Source of the DNA: an uncultured cyanobacterium
GTDB lineage: Bacteria; Cyanobacteriota; Cyanobacteriia; Cyanobacteriales; Geitlerinemataceae
Reading direction: 5' to 3'
Length of the DNA: 64,000 nt
NCBI GenBank assembly: GCA_937899645.1
Contig: CALCCD010000103.1
Location: 35,877 to 99,876 of the forward strand
The notes below the pieces were generated by a model. The model ran no database searches. It was not told the origin of the DNA and was given only the letters and a program-made list of their open reading frames with translations. This document shows, one piece after another, positions 1 to 9,282 of this stretch. Position numbers and translations under genes: made by a program. Position 1 is the first letter of the stretch; every line of letters begins with the position of its first letter.

Positions 1-345
1 TAGAGCGAATTTACAAAATGAGTCTCAATCGTCGCACAAACCTTTACGTCCGCGCACGTTCTGCCCTTAGCTGCGCCCCGTTCGCCGCCCCGTCCCCATC
101 CGCAGCGTCTGCCAGCCCCCGCCGCCGCGATCGAGCCCGCTCGCTCCCGCAGAGCTTTTCCACAAGGAGCGATCGCGTGAAGTAAGATGTAATAGCTTCG
201 TGACGCGTGGGTGTCTTCGCCACAGGTGGGCCGAACATTTTTCGGTCTCTGCCACTCGAACTCCTCGCATTGCCTGTTCTGCGTGAAGTGGGTGCTCTAC
301 CCGCTTTTTTTATTGGCCACTTCTGTGATGCCTGGCCGCTCGTCT
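1..345. other. Region upstream of rimP, no gene seen
   Basis: No convincing coding sequence is visible here. The short reading frames on both strands are Arg/Pro/Gly-rich shadows without family resemblance. The stretch presumably holds the promoter and leader of the rimP-nusA-infB operon. A reading frame continuous with rimP extends back to about position 211, but its extra residues do not resemble RimP. Confidence 0.5.
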
Positions 346-804
346 ATGACTCATCCACTGATCCCGCAAATCCTCGAGGTCGCTCGACCGATCGCGCGAG
401 ACCTCAACCTAGACGTGGTCGATGCGGTCTTCCAAACCAACCAAAACCCGCCCGTCCTGCGCGTTGATATCTCCAGCCCCAACGGCGAAACGAATCTCGA
501 CCACTGCGAACAGGTGAGCCGTGCCCTCGACGCTGCCCTCGAGGAGCGCGAGACGATCCCCGGCGCTTACGTACTGGAAGTGTCGAGCCCCGGCGTCTCT
601 GACGTGCTGACCAGCGATCGCGACTTTGCCGCTTTCAAGGGCTTTAGCGTCACCGTAACGACGACCGAAGCCTACAAAGGCCAGTCGAGCTGGAGCGGTC
701 GCCTCGCGCTGCGCGACGACAACACCGTCAATATCAACGTCCGAGGCCGCACGGTCAAAATACCCCGCGATATCGTCACGGCGGTGGTGCTCAGCGAAGA
801 GTGA
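346..804 (+). CDS. rimP: Ribosome maturation factor RimP
   Basis: A 152-residue protein needed for maturation of the 30S ribosomal subunit. It has the typical cyanobacterial RimP start MTHPLIPQILEVA, the segment NPPVLRVDI and the conserved motif GAYVLEVSSPGV, followed by the small C-terminal Sm-like domain. I chose the ATG at 346 because family members start with MTHPL; the frame is open further upstream (ATG at 328) but that extension is not RimP-like. It is the first gene of the classic rimP-nusA-ylxR-infB cluster, with nusA 79 bases downstream. Family assignment is firm; the exact start is the only uncertainty. Confidence 0.95.
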   Translation: MTHPLIPQILEVARPIARDLNLDVVDAVFQTNQNPPVLRVDISSPNGETNLDHCEQVSRALDAALEERETIPGAYVLEVSSPGVSDVLTSDRDFAAFKGFSVTVTTTEAYKGQSSWSGRLALRDDNTVNINVRGRTVKIPRDIVTAVVLSEE

Positions 805-883
805 TCCACCGGCCCGATCGCGCGGGCCGCTCGCCCGAACCCAGATTTTTTATCAGACGCAATTTGAGAGGAACGAAACTTCA

Positions 884-2413
884 ATGTCAATGGTGACCTT
901 GCCCGGTCTCGCCGAAATGATCGACAGCATTTCCCGCGAGCGCAACCTGCCCAAACACTCCGTTCAAGAGGCACTGAGCGAAGCGCTGCTCAAAGGCTAC
1001 GAGCGCTACCGCCGCACCCAGCGCATGGATATCCAGTTCGAGGAAACCTACTTCGAGAACTTTGAAGTCGAGCTCGACCCGGAAGAGGGCGGTTTCCGCG
1101 TGCTCGCGACCAAAAGCATCGTCGATGACGTAATCGTTCCCGACCACGAAATCGCCCTGCAAGAGGTGCAGGAAGTCGCAGAAGAAGCCCAACTCGGTGA
1201 TACGGTCGTCCTCGACGTGACGCCAGAAAAAGACGACTTCGGCCGTATGGCAGCGATCCAGACCAAGCAGGTGCTGGCGCAAAAGCTGCGCGACCTCCAG
1301 CGCAAGCTAATCCAGGAAGAGTTCCAAGACCTCGAAGGCGAAGTGCTCCAGGCGCGGGTGCTGCGCTTCGAGAACCAGTCGGTGGTCATGGCCGTCAGCA
1401 GCGGCTTCGGACACCCGGAAGTCGAGGCCGAGCTGCCGAAGCGCGAGCAGCTCCCGAACGACAACTACCGCGCCAACGCCACTTTTAAGGTTTTCCTGAA
1501 AAAAGTCTGCGACGGCCCCCATCGCGGCCCGCAGCTCCTGGTGTCGCGCGCGGATGCTGGACTGGTGGTGTATCTCTTTGAAAACGAGGTGCCAGAGATC
1601 GAGGACGAAGTCGTGCGCGTGGTGGCCGTGGCGCGCGAAGCCAACCCGCCTTCGCGCTACGTGGGGCCGCGCACCAAGATTGCGGTGGACACGATCGAAA
1701 GCGATGTCGATCCCGTCGGGGCCTGCATCGGTGCGCGGGGATCGCGCATCCAGGTGGTGGTCAACGAGCTACGTGGCGAGAAAATCGACGTGATCCGCTG
1801 GTCGCCCGATCCGGGGATGTATATCTCTAACGCCCTTTCGCCCGCCCGCGTTGATGAGGTGCGCCTGATCGATCCCGATCTGCGTCAAGCCCACGTCCTG
1901 GTTCCGGAGAATCAGCTCAGTCTGGCGATCGGCAAAGAAGGCCAAAACGTTCGCCTGGCCGCACGTCTGACGGGCTGGAAAATCGATATTAAAGACAGCG
2001 GCAAGTACGACGAAGCCGAGTACGAAGCGCTGATCGCCGAGCGCGAAGAGCGCGCTCGCTTGCGGGCTGAAGCCGAGGCCGAGGCCGAGCGTCTGGCAGA
2101 GGAAGAAGCCGCACGCGAAGAAGCCGAAGCCGCTGAAGCCGAGGAGGCCGAAGCCGCTGAATCCGAAGCCGCTGAATCCGAAGCCGCTGAATCCGAAGCA
2201 GCTGAGGACGTTGACGAAGGCGTTGACGAGGACGTCGCGGAAGACGCCGAGGAATCAGACGAGGAAACGGAAGCGATAGCCGAAGTTGCCGAAGCGGCAG
2301 ACGCAACTGAAGCAGAAGCGGAAAGTGCGGAAGAAGTCGAGGCGACAGGCGAAGATGCAGACGCAGCTGACGACGCGATCGCCCCGGAAGCCGAAGAAGA
2401 CGAGGAAGCGTAG
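884..2413 (+). CDS. nusA: Transcription termination/antitermination factor NusA
   Basis: RNA polymerase-binding factor that modulates pausing, termination and antitermination. The 509 residues show the NusA N-terminal domain (about 1-125), an S1 domain (about 130-200) and two KH domains, with IGARGSRIQ near residue 280 and IGKEGQNVRLAARLTGWKI near residue 348. A GAGAGG ribosome binding site lies about 12 bases before the ATG. From about residue 390 to the end there is a long acidic tail of Glu/Ala/Asp, including three perfect copies of AAESE. The tail makes the protein longer than the roughly 400-residue NusA core. It sits in the rimP-nusA-ylxR-infB cluster. Confidence 0.95.
   Translation: MSMVTLPGLAEMIDSISRERNLPKHSVQEALSEALLKGYERYRRTQRMDIQFEETYFENFEVELDPEEGGFRVLATKSIVDDVIVPDHEIALQEVQEVAEEAQLGDTVVLDVTPEKDDFGRMAAIQTKQVLAQKLRDLQRKLIQEEFQDLEGEVLQARVLRFENQSVVMAVSSGFGHPEVEAELPKREQLPNDNYRANATFKVFLKKVCDGPHRGPQLLVSRADAGLVVYLFENEVPEIEDEVVRVVAVAREANPPSRYVGPRTKIAVDTIESDVDPVGACIGARGSRIQVVVNELRGEKIDVIRWSPDPGMYISNALSPARVDEVRLIDPDLRQAHVLVPENQLSLAIGKEGQNVRLAARLTGWKIDIKDSGKYDEAEYEALIAEREERARLRAEAEAEAERLAEEEAAREEAEAAEAEEAEAAESEAAESEAAESEAAEDVDEGVDEDVAEDAEESDEETEAIAEVAEAADATEAEAESAEEVEATGEDADAADDAIAPEAEEDEEA
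2153..2197 (+). repeat. 15-bp tandem repeat inside nusA
   Basis: Three perfect head-to-tail copies of GCCGCTGAATCCGAA encode AAESE three times in the acidic NusA tail. The unit is a multiple of three, so copy-number change would alter tail length without breaking the frame. Confidence 0.9.
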
Positions 2414-2502
2414 CTTTCGCCTCATACGATTGGCGTTTGCTTATCGATCGTCCTACCGATGCAAGCGCCATCCCAAGCACCAAATGTTTTCTCTAAACAC
2501 GC

Positions 2503-2829
2503 ATGGGTTGCAAAAACGAACGACGCTGCGCGAGCTGTGGTCGACTCGGGCCGAAGTCCTCTTTCTGGCGGATCGTCCGAGTTCACCCGTCGCATCAGCT
2601 ACAATTAGAAACTGGAATGGGTCGCTCGGCATACTTGTGCCCTGCGGCGGCTTGTCTGAAAGTCGCCCAGAAGAAAAATCGCCTCGGCCGCGCCCTGCGC
2701 GCACCTGTTGGCGACGACCTGTACCAATCTCTATGGCGTCGTTTGTCGCTCGAGACACCTTCGGAAGCGACCGTAAATTACTTACAAGGGACGACCGAAC
2801 ATGATGTAAACGAGGATCGGATTGGATGA
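2503..2829 (+). CDS. ylxR: YlxR family (DUF448) RNA-binding protein
   Basis: Small basic protein of the YlxR family, which is almost always encoded between nusA and infB; proposed as a nucleoid- or RNA-associated regulator. The 108 residues contain the family pattern RRCASCG, then [20 protein letters not shown] and KKNRLGRAL. Its stop overlaps the infB start in an ATGA arrangement (2826-2829), so the two are probably translationally coupled. The start at 2503 gives a slightly unusual MGCKNERRC, and 89 bases separate it from nusA. A longer frame running across it in another phase (2286-2804) is a shadow. Confidence 0.9.
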   Translation: MGCKNERRCASCGRLGPKSSFWRIVRVHPSHQLQLETGMGRSAYLCPAAACLKVAQKKNRLGRALRAPVGDDLYQSLWRRLSLETPSEATVNYLQGTTEHDVNEDRIG

Positions 2830-5822
2830 ACAACGGGAAAGTCAGACTCTACGAGTTATCAAAGGAGCTCAACGTCGATAACAAGCAAATCCTGGCCTGC
2901 TGCGATCGCCTCGAGATCGCCTACAAGAGCCACAGTAGTACCATCTCGGAACAAGACGCCGAGCGGATTCGCAAGACAGCGACGACAGCAGCGATCGCGA
3001 CTCCTCCTACTCGGCCAACCCCCCCGAAACCATCTGCCCCTCCTCAGAAGAAGTCGAATATGGCTCCGGAGCGCCCCAAAGTTCGCAAGAAACAGCCGCA
3101 AATATTGAAAGTTAAACGATCGGGCGATGAAGACGCGAAAGCGCCCGAGTTGGCCAAACCAGACCAGCCGCAAAAAGCTGGCAGTGCGCCGTCCGCGCCC
3201 GTTTCCCGTCCCAGTGCGAAAAGCCCGGGCTCGCCGGTGAAGCCGAAAAAGGCTAAGCCACCGGTCATCCGTTCGATTTCAAAATCCCCCGCCCAGTCGA
3301 AGACAGCTGACAGCGCGCCCGAAGCGCCCGCTACGGACGCTCCAGCGGCCCCCGAGAAAACTTCACCTGCGCCCGAGACCGCGTCCCCGGAAGCCGTCAA
3401 GCCCCAACTGGTCGGCCCGCCGCGACGCGCTTCTAAAGGCGAACCGAAGAAAGCCCAGCTCTCCTCGGGCGTCGCGCCGCCGAAACTCAAGAAAAAAGGC
3501 GAGCCGAAGAGCGCGAGTAGCGAGAGTTCCGCCGCACCGAAAGCTCCGGCTGCGCCGCGCCGCGAGCCCGTTCCCGACCTCAAGCGCCCGCAGCTCGTGC
3601 GCCTGAACTCAGCTAGCGCCAAGGCGAAGACGAAGAGCGGGGATGAAGATCTCGAAACGTCGGGAACCGAATCAAAAGATACCGACGACGACACGACGGA
3701 TCTGACGCTCAACCGTCCCAAGCCGCCGCGCAAGCCCAAAGCAAAAAAACGCAAGGGTGAAACGGAAGAGAGCGACGACAAAACAGCTAAGGTCAACAAG
3801 CCCAAGCGACGCATCCGCCCGATCGCTGAGGACGATGACTTCGACGACGACGATGTGAACGCCGGTGGCAGCACCACGGTCGAAGTCAGCAAGTCGATCG
3901 CCCGCCCGCCCAAAGCCGCCAAGCCGAAGTCTGAAGTGTCGCGCACCCCGGCCTCGCCGAAGCGCAAAAGCTCCTCGCGATCGAACTCGCGCAACAGCCG
4001 CCGCGATCGTCGCGATCGCGTGGCTAAAGTCGAGCGTCCGGAGGCGATCGAGCTGATCCACGACCTGACCGTTCGCGAGCTGGCGGGCGAGCTGTGCGTC
4101 AGCGAAACCGAAATCGTCAAGAGCCTGTTTATGCAGGGGATTGCGGTCAACGTCACCCAAACGCTCGATATCCCGACGGCGACCCAGGTGGCCGAAGAGC
4201 TGGGCGTGGTCGTTCTGGTGACCGAAGCCGAGTCCGAGGCCACCAAGTCCACCGAGATGATCGAAGCCGACGACCTCGAAAATCTTCAGCGTCGTCCGCC
4301 CGTCGTGACGATTATGGGCCACGTCGATCACGGGAAAACCAGCCTGCTCGACGCCATCCGCGAAACTAAGGTCGCCCTGGGCGAAGCGGGCGGCATCACC
4401 CAGCACACCGGTGCGTACCACGTGGACGTGGAGCACAATGGCGAATCGCAGAAAGTCGTATTCCTGGATACGCCGGGTCACGAAGCCTTCACGGCCATGC
4501 GGGCGCGGGGTGCGCGCGTCACCGACATCGCGATCCTGGTGGTCGCTGCCGATGATGGCGTCCAACCGCAAACGATTGAGGCGATCGGCCACGCGAAAGC
4601 GGCGGGCGTCCCACTCGTCGTCGCCATCAACAAGGTCGATAAAGAGGAAGCCCAGCCCGATCGCATCAAACAGGAGCTGATGGAACACCAGCTCGTGGCG
4701 GAAGAATGGGGCGGCGACACGATCATGGTTCCGGTGAGCGCCAAAACCGGCCAGAACCTCAACACGCTCTTAGAGATGCTTGTCCTCGTCTCCGACGTGG
4801 AAGAGCTATCCGCCAACCCCGATCGTCCGGCAAAAGGTACGGTGATCGAGGCGCACTTGGACAAAGCGCGCGGCCCTGTGGCAACGCTGCTGATCCAAAA
4901 CGGCACACTGCACGTCGGCGACACCCTGGTGGCCGGTTCGGTCTTCGGGAAGGTGCGCGCGATGGTCGACGATCGCGGCGAGCGCGTTGCCGACGCCTTC
5001 CCCTCCTTTGCCGTGGAGGTGCTCGGCATGAGCGATGTCCCGGCGGCAGGCGATGAGTTCGACGTCTACGTCAGCGAAAAAGAGGCGCGTTCGACCGCCG
5101 ACGAGCGATCGAGCGACCAGCGCCAGTCACGCCTCCAACAGGCGATGGCCTCTCGCCGCGTCAGCCTCAACAGCCTGTCCGCCCAAGCCAGCGAAGGCGA
5201 ACTCAAAGAGCTCAACTTGATTCTCAAGGCCGACGTTCAAGGCTCGCTCGAAGCCATCCTCAGCTCCCTAGAGCAGCTGCCGAAAGACGAAGTTCAGGTG
5301 CGCGTACTGCTGTCGGCTCCCGGTGAGGTCACCGAGACGGACATCTACCTCGCGGCCGCCTCGAACGCCGTTATCGTCGGCTTCAACACCACGCTGGCGT
5401 CCGGCGCGCGCCAAGCCGCAGACAACGAGGGCGTAGACGTGCGCGAATACAACGTCATCTACAAACTCCTCGATGATATCCAAGGCGCGATGGAGGGACT
5501 GCTGGAGCCAGAACTGGTGGAAGAAGACCTCGGCCAAGCCGAAGTACGCGCGGTCTTCCCCTCCGGTCGCGGCGCGGTAGCGGGCTGCTACGTCCAGAAC
5601 GGGCAGCTTATTCGCAACTGCAACATCCGCGTCCTTCGCAAAGACAAAGTGGTGTTCCAGGGCGTGCTCGATTCGCTGCGCCGAATCCGCGAGGACGTGA
5701 AGGAAGTCAACACCGGATTCGAGTGTGGTGTCGGCCTGCCGAACTTCAACTCCTGGGAAGAAGGCGACGTCATCTCGGCCTACCGAATGGTAACGAAGCG
5801 TCGCACCCTAGCAACGCGCTAG
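2826..5822 (+). CDS. infB: Translation initiation factor IF-2
   Basis: GTPase that delivers initiator fMet-tRNA to the 30S subunit. The 998 residues begin with an IF2 N-terminal domain ([18 protein letters not shown]), followed by a roughly 350-residue Pro/Ala/Lys-rich disordered region, a second IF2_N-like segment near residue 400, and the G domain: GHVDHGKT (about 498), DTPGHE (about 548) and NKVDK (about 602). Beta-barrel and C-terminal fMet-tRNA-binding domains complete the protein. The ATG overlaps the ylxR stop. The long linker is typical of cyanobacterial IF-2. Confidence 0.97.
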   Translation: MNNGKVRLYELSKELNVDNKQILACCDRLEIAYKSHSSTISEQDAERIRKTATTAAIATPPTRPTPPKPSAPPQKKSNMAPERPKVRKKQPQILKVKRSGDEDAKAPELAKPDQPQKAGSAPSAPVSRPSAKSPGSPVKPKKAKPPVIRSISKSPAQSKTADSAPEAPATDAPAAPEKTSPAPETASPEAVKPQLVGPPRRASKGEPKKAQLSSGVAPPKLKKKGEPKSASSESSAAPKAPAAPRREPVPDLKRPQLVRLNSASAKAKTKSGDEDLETSGTESKDTDDDTTDLTLNRPKPPRKPKAKKRKGETEESDDKTAKVNKPKRRIRPIAEDDDFDDDDVNAGGSTTVEVSKSIARPPKAAKPKSEVSRTPASPKRKSSSRSNSRNSRRDRRDRVAKVERPEAIELIHDLTVRELAGELCVSETEIVKSLFMQGIAVNVTQTLDIPTATQVAEELGVVVLVTEAESEATKSTEMIEADDLENLQRRPPVVTIMGHVDHGKTSLLDAIRETKVALGEAGGITQHTGAYHVDVEHNGESQKVVFLDTPGHEAFTAMRARGARVTDIAILVVAADDGVQPQTIEAIGHAKAAGVPLVVAINKVDKEEAQPDRIKQELMEHQLVAEEWGGDTIMVPVSAKTGQNLNTLLEMLVLVSDVEELSANPDRPAKGTVIEAHLDKARGPVATLLIQNGTLHVGDTLVAGSVFGKVRAMVDDRGERVADAFPSFAVEVLGMSDVPAAGDEFDVYVSEKEARSTADERSSDQRQSRLQQAMASRRVSLNSLSAQASEGELKELNLILKADVQGSLEAILSSLEQLPKDEVQVRVLLSAPGEVTETDIYLAAASNAVIVGFNTTLASGARQAADNEGVDVREYNVIYKLLDDIQGAMEGLLEPELVEEDLGQAEVRAVFPSGRGAVAGCYVQNGQLIRNCNIRVLRKDKVVFQGVLDSLRRIREDVKEVNTGFECGVGLPNFNSWEEGDVISAYRMVTKRRTLATR

Positions 5823-5847
5823 GCTCTGTCACGCTTCGCAAACGTAC

Positions 5848-5878
5848 GAACGGGCGGCTCGTTTCGGGTCGCCCGTTC
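5848..5878 (+). terminator. Possible weak terminator after infB
   Basis: A 9-bp perfect stem (GAACGGGCG paired with CGCCCGTTC) around a 13-base loop lies 26 bases after the infB stop. No T-run follows, so it may be only a partial terminator or an mRNA-stabilising hairpin. Confidence 0.4.
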
Positions 5879-5980
5879 TGCTAGCGGAAGGTCGGGCGTT
5901 AGGTCGGGCGTTTCCCCAGCGCACGTCAGTGCGCCTCCACCCGTTCGAGCGTTTTGGTCTGTTAAATCTCCGGCTCGACT

Positions 5981-6931
5981 ATGAACGACTTTGCTGGCTT
6001 TTCTACCATTCCCGAAGCGCCGCCGGGATTTAAATCGGGCTTTGTGGGCATCATCGGTCGCCCGAACGTCGGCAAGTCGACGCTGATGAACGACCTGATC
6101 GGCCAAAAAATTGCCATCACCTCGCCGGTTGCGCAAACGACGCGCAACCGGCTGCGGGGCATCCTGACGACCGATGCGGCACAAATTATTTTTGTCGATA
6201 CGCCGGGGATCCATAAACCGCACCACCAGCTTGGCAAGGTGCTGGTGCAAAACGCGCGCACGGCGATCGACTCGGTAGACGTCATCCTGTTCGTGCTCGA
6301 CGGCAAAACCGAGGCGGGCGGCGGCGATCGTTTTATCGCCAACCTGCTGACGCGTGCGAAAGTGCCGGTGCTGCTGGGCATTAACAAAACCGATCTGCAG
6401 CCAGCCGATCGCGTCGATGAAATCGACGACAGCTATCGCGACCTGGCGCTGGCTGCAACCGACGGCAAAGGCTGGCCGCTGCTAAAGTTCTCGGCACTGA
6501 CCGGTGACGGACTCGGCGAGTTGCAGGCGGCCCTAGTCGATCGCCTCGAAGTCGGCCCCTACTACTATCCGCCCGATCTGGCGACCGACCAGCCGGAACG
6601 ATTTATTATGGGCGAGCTGATCCGCGAGCAAATCTTGCGGCTGACTCGCGAAGAGGTTCCCCACTCGGTGGCCGTCGCGATCGAACGGGTGCAGGAAACG
6701 CCGAAACTAACCCGCGTTCACGCCTCGATCAACGTCGAGCGATCGTCGCAAAAAGGCATCTTGATTGGCAGAAGCGGTGCAATGCTCAAAGAAATCGGCT
6801 CGGCGGCGCGGGCGCAAATTCAAAAGCTGATCGACGGCAAAATTTACCTAGAGCTGTTCGTGCGCGTGCAGCCCCGTTGGCGACAATCGCGGACGCGGCT
6901 CGCCGAGTTCGGCTACCGGCCGGATGAATAA
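5981..6931 (+). CDS. era: GTPase Era
   Basis: Essential GTPase that binds the 3' end of 16S rRNA and assists 30S assembly. In the 316 residues the G1 motif GRPNVGKST is near residue 26, TTRNRLRGI forms the switch region, DTPG is near 73 and NKTD near 135. A C-terminal KH domain carries ILIGRSGAMLKEIG near residue 261. It lies 158 bases after infB on the same strand, which keeps ribosome-biogenesis genes together. Start MNDFAGFSTIPEAPPG is longer than in E. coli Era but within the usual cyanobacterial range. Confidence 0.96.
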   Translation: MNDFAGFSTIPEAPPGFKSGFVGIIGRPNVGKSTLMNDLIGQKIAITSPVAQTTRNRLRGILTTDAAQIIFVDTPGIHKPHHQLGKVLVQNARTAIDSVDVILFVLDGKTEAGGGDRFIANLLTRAKVPVLLGINKTDLQPADRVDEIDDSYRDLALAATDGKGWPLLKFSALTGDGLGELQAALVDRLEVGPYYYPPDLATDQPERFIMGELIREQILRLTREEVPHSVAVAIERVQETPKLTRVHASINVERSSQKGILIGRSGAMLKEIGSAARAQIQKLIDGKIYLELFVRVQPRWRQSRTRLAEFGYRPDE

Positions 6932-7022
6932 TAGATGCGCTAGGATCTGAGCCGAGATAGGACTTTGAGAAGAACGAGAACAGTAGCTCCGCTTTGCCGA
7001 TGGAGCGGGAATTTCTGGAAAT

Positions 7023-7601
7023 ATGTCTTCAAATTTCCAAAGTTGCAAAAGTAAGGCGCACGCTCTTGGAATCGATAGCTTGCAACTTCTCGTTGATGAA
7101 TACCTGCACCACTGGGGAAGCTCGTACCAACAGGAAGATGCCTGGTGGGGCGATCGAACACTTAACTGGGAAGCCGCGCTAGCAAGAGCCTGGAACTCTC
7201 GGTTTTCGGATGGAAAAATGCACGCTCATCAGTATCGAGTTGGCTCGAAAAAGCTTTCAGAGGGTCTCGGAATTGCGCTCGATCGACAGAAGCTGCCGGA
7301 TAGCTTTGAGAGCTTTCGGGATGTGTATGATTGGATCGAGCACATCACACGGGACGTATACAGAATTGGGGACGTGACGGCTTATGATGTCGCACGGCGC
7401 TTGGGGGCTTGGTTGGGATTGGCACCTTCGCGAGTCTACCTCCACGGTGGAACGAGAATCGGAGCGAAGATACTCGGCGTGTATGACAATCCGGCTCCGC
7501 TTTCTGTCTTTCCGCATCCACTTCGGGCATTGAGTGCAACTCATATTGAGAACTTTTTATGCATATACAAAGCTCGATTAACGAATGAGATGACCGTCTG
7601 A
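7023..7601 (+). CDS. Conserved hypothetical protein, function unknown
   Basis: A 192-residue soluble-looking protein that I cannot assign to a named family. It is rich in Trp and aromatic residues in its first half (EDAWWGDRTLNW, YDWIEHITRDVY) and has a C-terminal segment with YLHGGTRIGAKILGV followed by LSATHIENFLCIYK, a pattern that looks conserved rather than random. No signal peptide, transmembrane segment or metal motif is evident. It lies between era and an EVE-domain gene on the same strand, with gaps of about 90 and 80 bases. The start at 7023 is the first ATG of the frame. Confidence 0.6.
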   Translation: MSSNFQSCKSKAHALGIDSLQLLVDEYLHHWGSSYQQEDAWWGDRTLNWEAALARAWNSRFSDGKMHAHQYRVGSKKLSEGLGIALDRQKLPDSFESFRDVYDWIEHITRDVYRIGDVTAYDVARRLGAWLGLAPSRVYLHGGTRIGAKILGVYDNPAPLSVFPHPLRALSATHIENFLCIYKARLTNEMTV

Positions 7602-7680
7602 AATATTTCTCCGTACCGAATTACGGGCTGAAGCCGTACTATTTTCGGACAGCTTATCTGCAACTGCCAGGAGACGCGCC

Positions 7681-8157
7681 ATGACTACCGAGCCTCGCTA
7701 CTGGCTGACCAAATCCGAGCCCAGCGACTACAGTATTGACGAGATGCAGCGCGATCGCGTCGAGATTTGGGACGGCGTGCGCAACTACCAGGCGCGCAAT
7801 TTCCTGCGGGAAATGCGGTGTGGCGATCTAGCGTTTTTCTACCACTCCAACGTCAAACCACCCGCGATCGTCGGGCTGATGCGCGTCGCCGAGGAAAATA
7901 TCGTCGATCCGACCCAGTTCGATAAGGCCGACAAGCACTACGATCCCAAGGCAACACCAGAAAAGCCGCGCTGGCAAACGGTGCGCTTCGAGTTCGCTGA
8001 GAAGTTCGCGCAGCCGCTGACCCTCGATCGCCTTAAGGAGATGTTCGCGCCGGAGGAGCTGCTGGTGGTCAAGCGGGGCAACCGGCTGTCGGTGATGCCC
8101 GTGAGCGCAGAAGCGGCGGCGAAAATTTTGCAGGAAGTGCGGGGCGAGGCGGGTTAG
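7681..8157 (+). CDS. EVE domain-containing protein
   Basis: A 158-residue stand-alone EVE-domain protein, a PUA-like fold thought to recognise modified bases. The opening YWLTKSEPSDYSIDEM, then WDGVRNYQARNFLREM, the FYHSNVKPPAIVG segment and the C-terminal RLSVMPVS follow the family pattern. Start ATG at 7681 fits family members of about 150 residues. The next gene begins 3 bases after its stop, so the pair could be cotranscribed. Bacterial EVE proteins are often found near restriction and other defence genes, but that role is not shown by the sequence here. Confidence 0.92.
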   Translation: MTTEPRYWLTKSEPSDYSIDEMQRDRVEIWDGVRNYQARNFLREMRCGDLAFFYHSNVKPPAIVGLMRVAEENIVDPTQFDKADKHYDPKATPEKPRWQTVRFEFAEKFAQPLTLDRLKEMFAPEELLVVKRGNRLSVMPVSAEAAAKILQEVRGEAG

Positions 8158-8160
8158 ATC

Positions 8161-9213
8161 GTGGACGAGCGACAGACTGGCGGCGAACTCACCGAAACCC
8201 ACGGCGATCGCGTGCGGCGCGGTCACGCTCGCCAGCGCCACCTCGCCCACCCGCCGCCGGGACGCGCGCCTTACGGCTACCGACGCGGGCGAGATCGCTA
8301 CACGATCGACCGGCAGGCCGCCCCGGTAATGCGGGCTTTTTTCGAGCGCTTCGGGCTCTACGGCTCGCTGAGCGACGCGGCGCGCTTCCTGGAAAAACAG
8401 TACGGCAAGCGCATCACCACCACCACGGCGCGGCGCTGGCTGCAAAATCCGGTATATCGCGGCGATTTGCGCTATAAATGCGACGGACGCGAAGAAATTG
8501 TCCGAGATACACACGCGCCGCTCATTTCTCGCGACGAAGCGGCGCAGATCGATCGTCGTCTCAGCCGCAATAAAACCCTCGCGCCCCGGACGGCTAGCGC
8601 GCCGCGATCGCTTTCCGGCCTCTTGAGTTGTGGGGAGTGTGGGGCAAAATTTCGGGTGACGAGCGCGCGGCCCTATGGCGGCAAGCGCCGGGGCTCCAAG
8701 GGCGGCGACTATCTGTATCTATACCCGTCGGGCTGCACGCGGTCGTCTAAATGCGGCTCACTGCGCTACGACGAGGCGCTCCAGGCGACGATCGCCAAAA
8801 TCTGCGAGGCACTGCCGCAGGCGTTGGCGCGGATGGGATCGGCGAACAGCGGCACGCCGCCGATGGGAGCGGGTTTGTCTGGGAAACAGGAAGAAATCGA
8901 TCGGCGCAAAGCGATTTTGGCTCGGTTGCCACAGCTCGAGGCGGACGGGACGCTGGATGCGGAGAGTGCCGCGCTGCGGGCGTACAACCTGCGCGTGGAG
9001 ATCGCGGAGCTGGAGCAGCAGCGCCAGTCGCTGCCACCGGTGAATCTGCGCGAGACGCTGGCGACGCTGTCGCTACCGCAGTTTTGGTACGACTCGAGCG
9101 AGGTGGAGCGGCGGTTTTACTTGCGCGAGTTCGTCCGGGCGATCGTGGTGGAGCGAGAGGGCGATCGGTGGTGGCTGGAGTTGGAGTTTGCGTTTGCGCC
9201 GCCCGATCGGTAA
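8161..9213 (+). CDS. Serine recombinase-like protein lacking the resolvase catalytic domain
   Basis: 350 residues that match only the C-terminal two thirds of large serine recombinases: a recombinase (DNA-binding) domain at about 30-170 (APYGYRRGRDRYTID, TARRWLQNPVYRGDLRY) and a zinc ribbon (LLSCGECGAKF with a later CTRSSKCGSLRY), then a helical segment. The N-terminal resolvase domain with its catalytic Ser and Arg residues is missing; the sequence immediately upstream is the EVE gene, so it was not simply cut off by a frameshift. Start is a GTG 3 bases after that gene. It probably binds DNA but should not cut it alone. Confidence 0.8.
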   Translation: MDERQTGGELTETHGDRVRRGHARQRHLAHPPPGRAPYGYRRGRDRYTIDRQAAPVMRAFFERFGLYGSLSDAARFLEKQYGKRITTTTARRWLQNPVYRGDLRYKCDGREEIVRDTHAPLISRDEAAQIDRRLSRNKTLAPRTASAPRSLSGLLSCGECGAKFRVTSARPYGGKRRGSKGGDYLYLYPSGCTRSSKCGSLRYDEALQATIAKICEALPQALARMGSANSGTPPMGAGLSGKQEEIDRRKAILARLPQLEADGTLDAESAALRAYNLRVEIAELEQQRQSLPPVNLRETLATLSLPQFWYDSSEVERRFYLREFVRAIVVEREGDRWWLELEFAFAPPDR

Positions 9214-9282
9214 GCGCCGTGGTGGTGCTTCTATCTCTGCGGAGCCGCTCTCAGCTTCGCTACAGGGTGCTCCACACAAAAA

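Noticed and set aside
2286..2804. A 172-codon frame overlapping the nusA end and ylxR
   Set aside because: Shadow of nusA and ylxR; ylxR in the other phase has clear family motifs.
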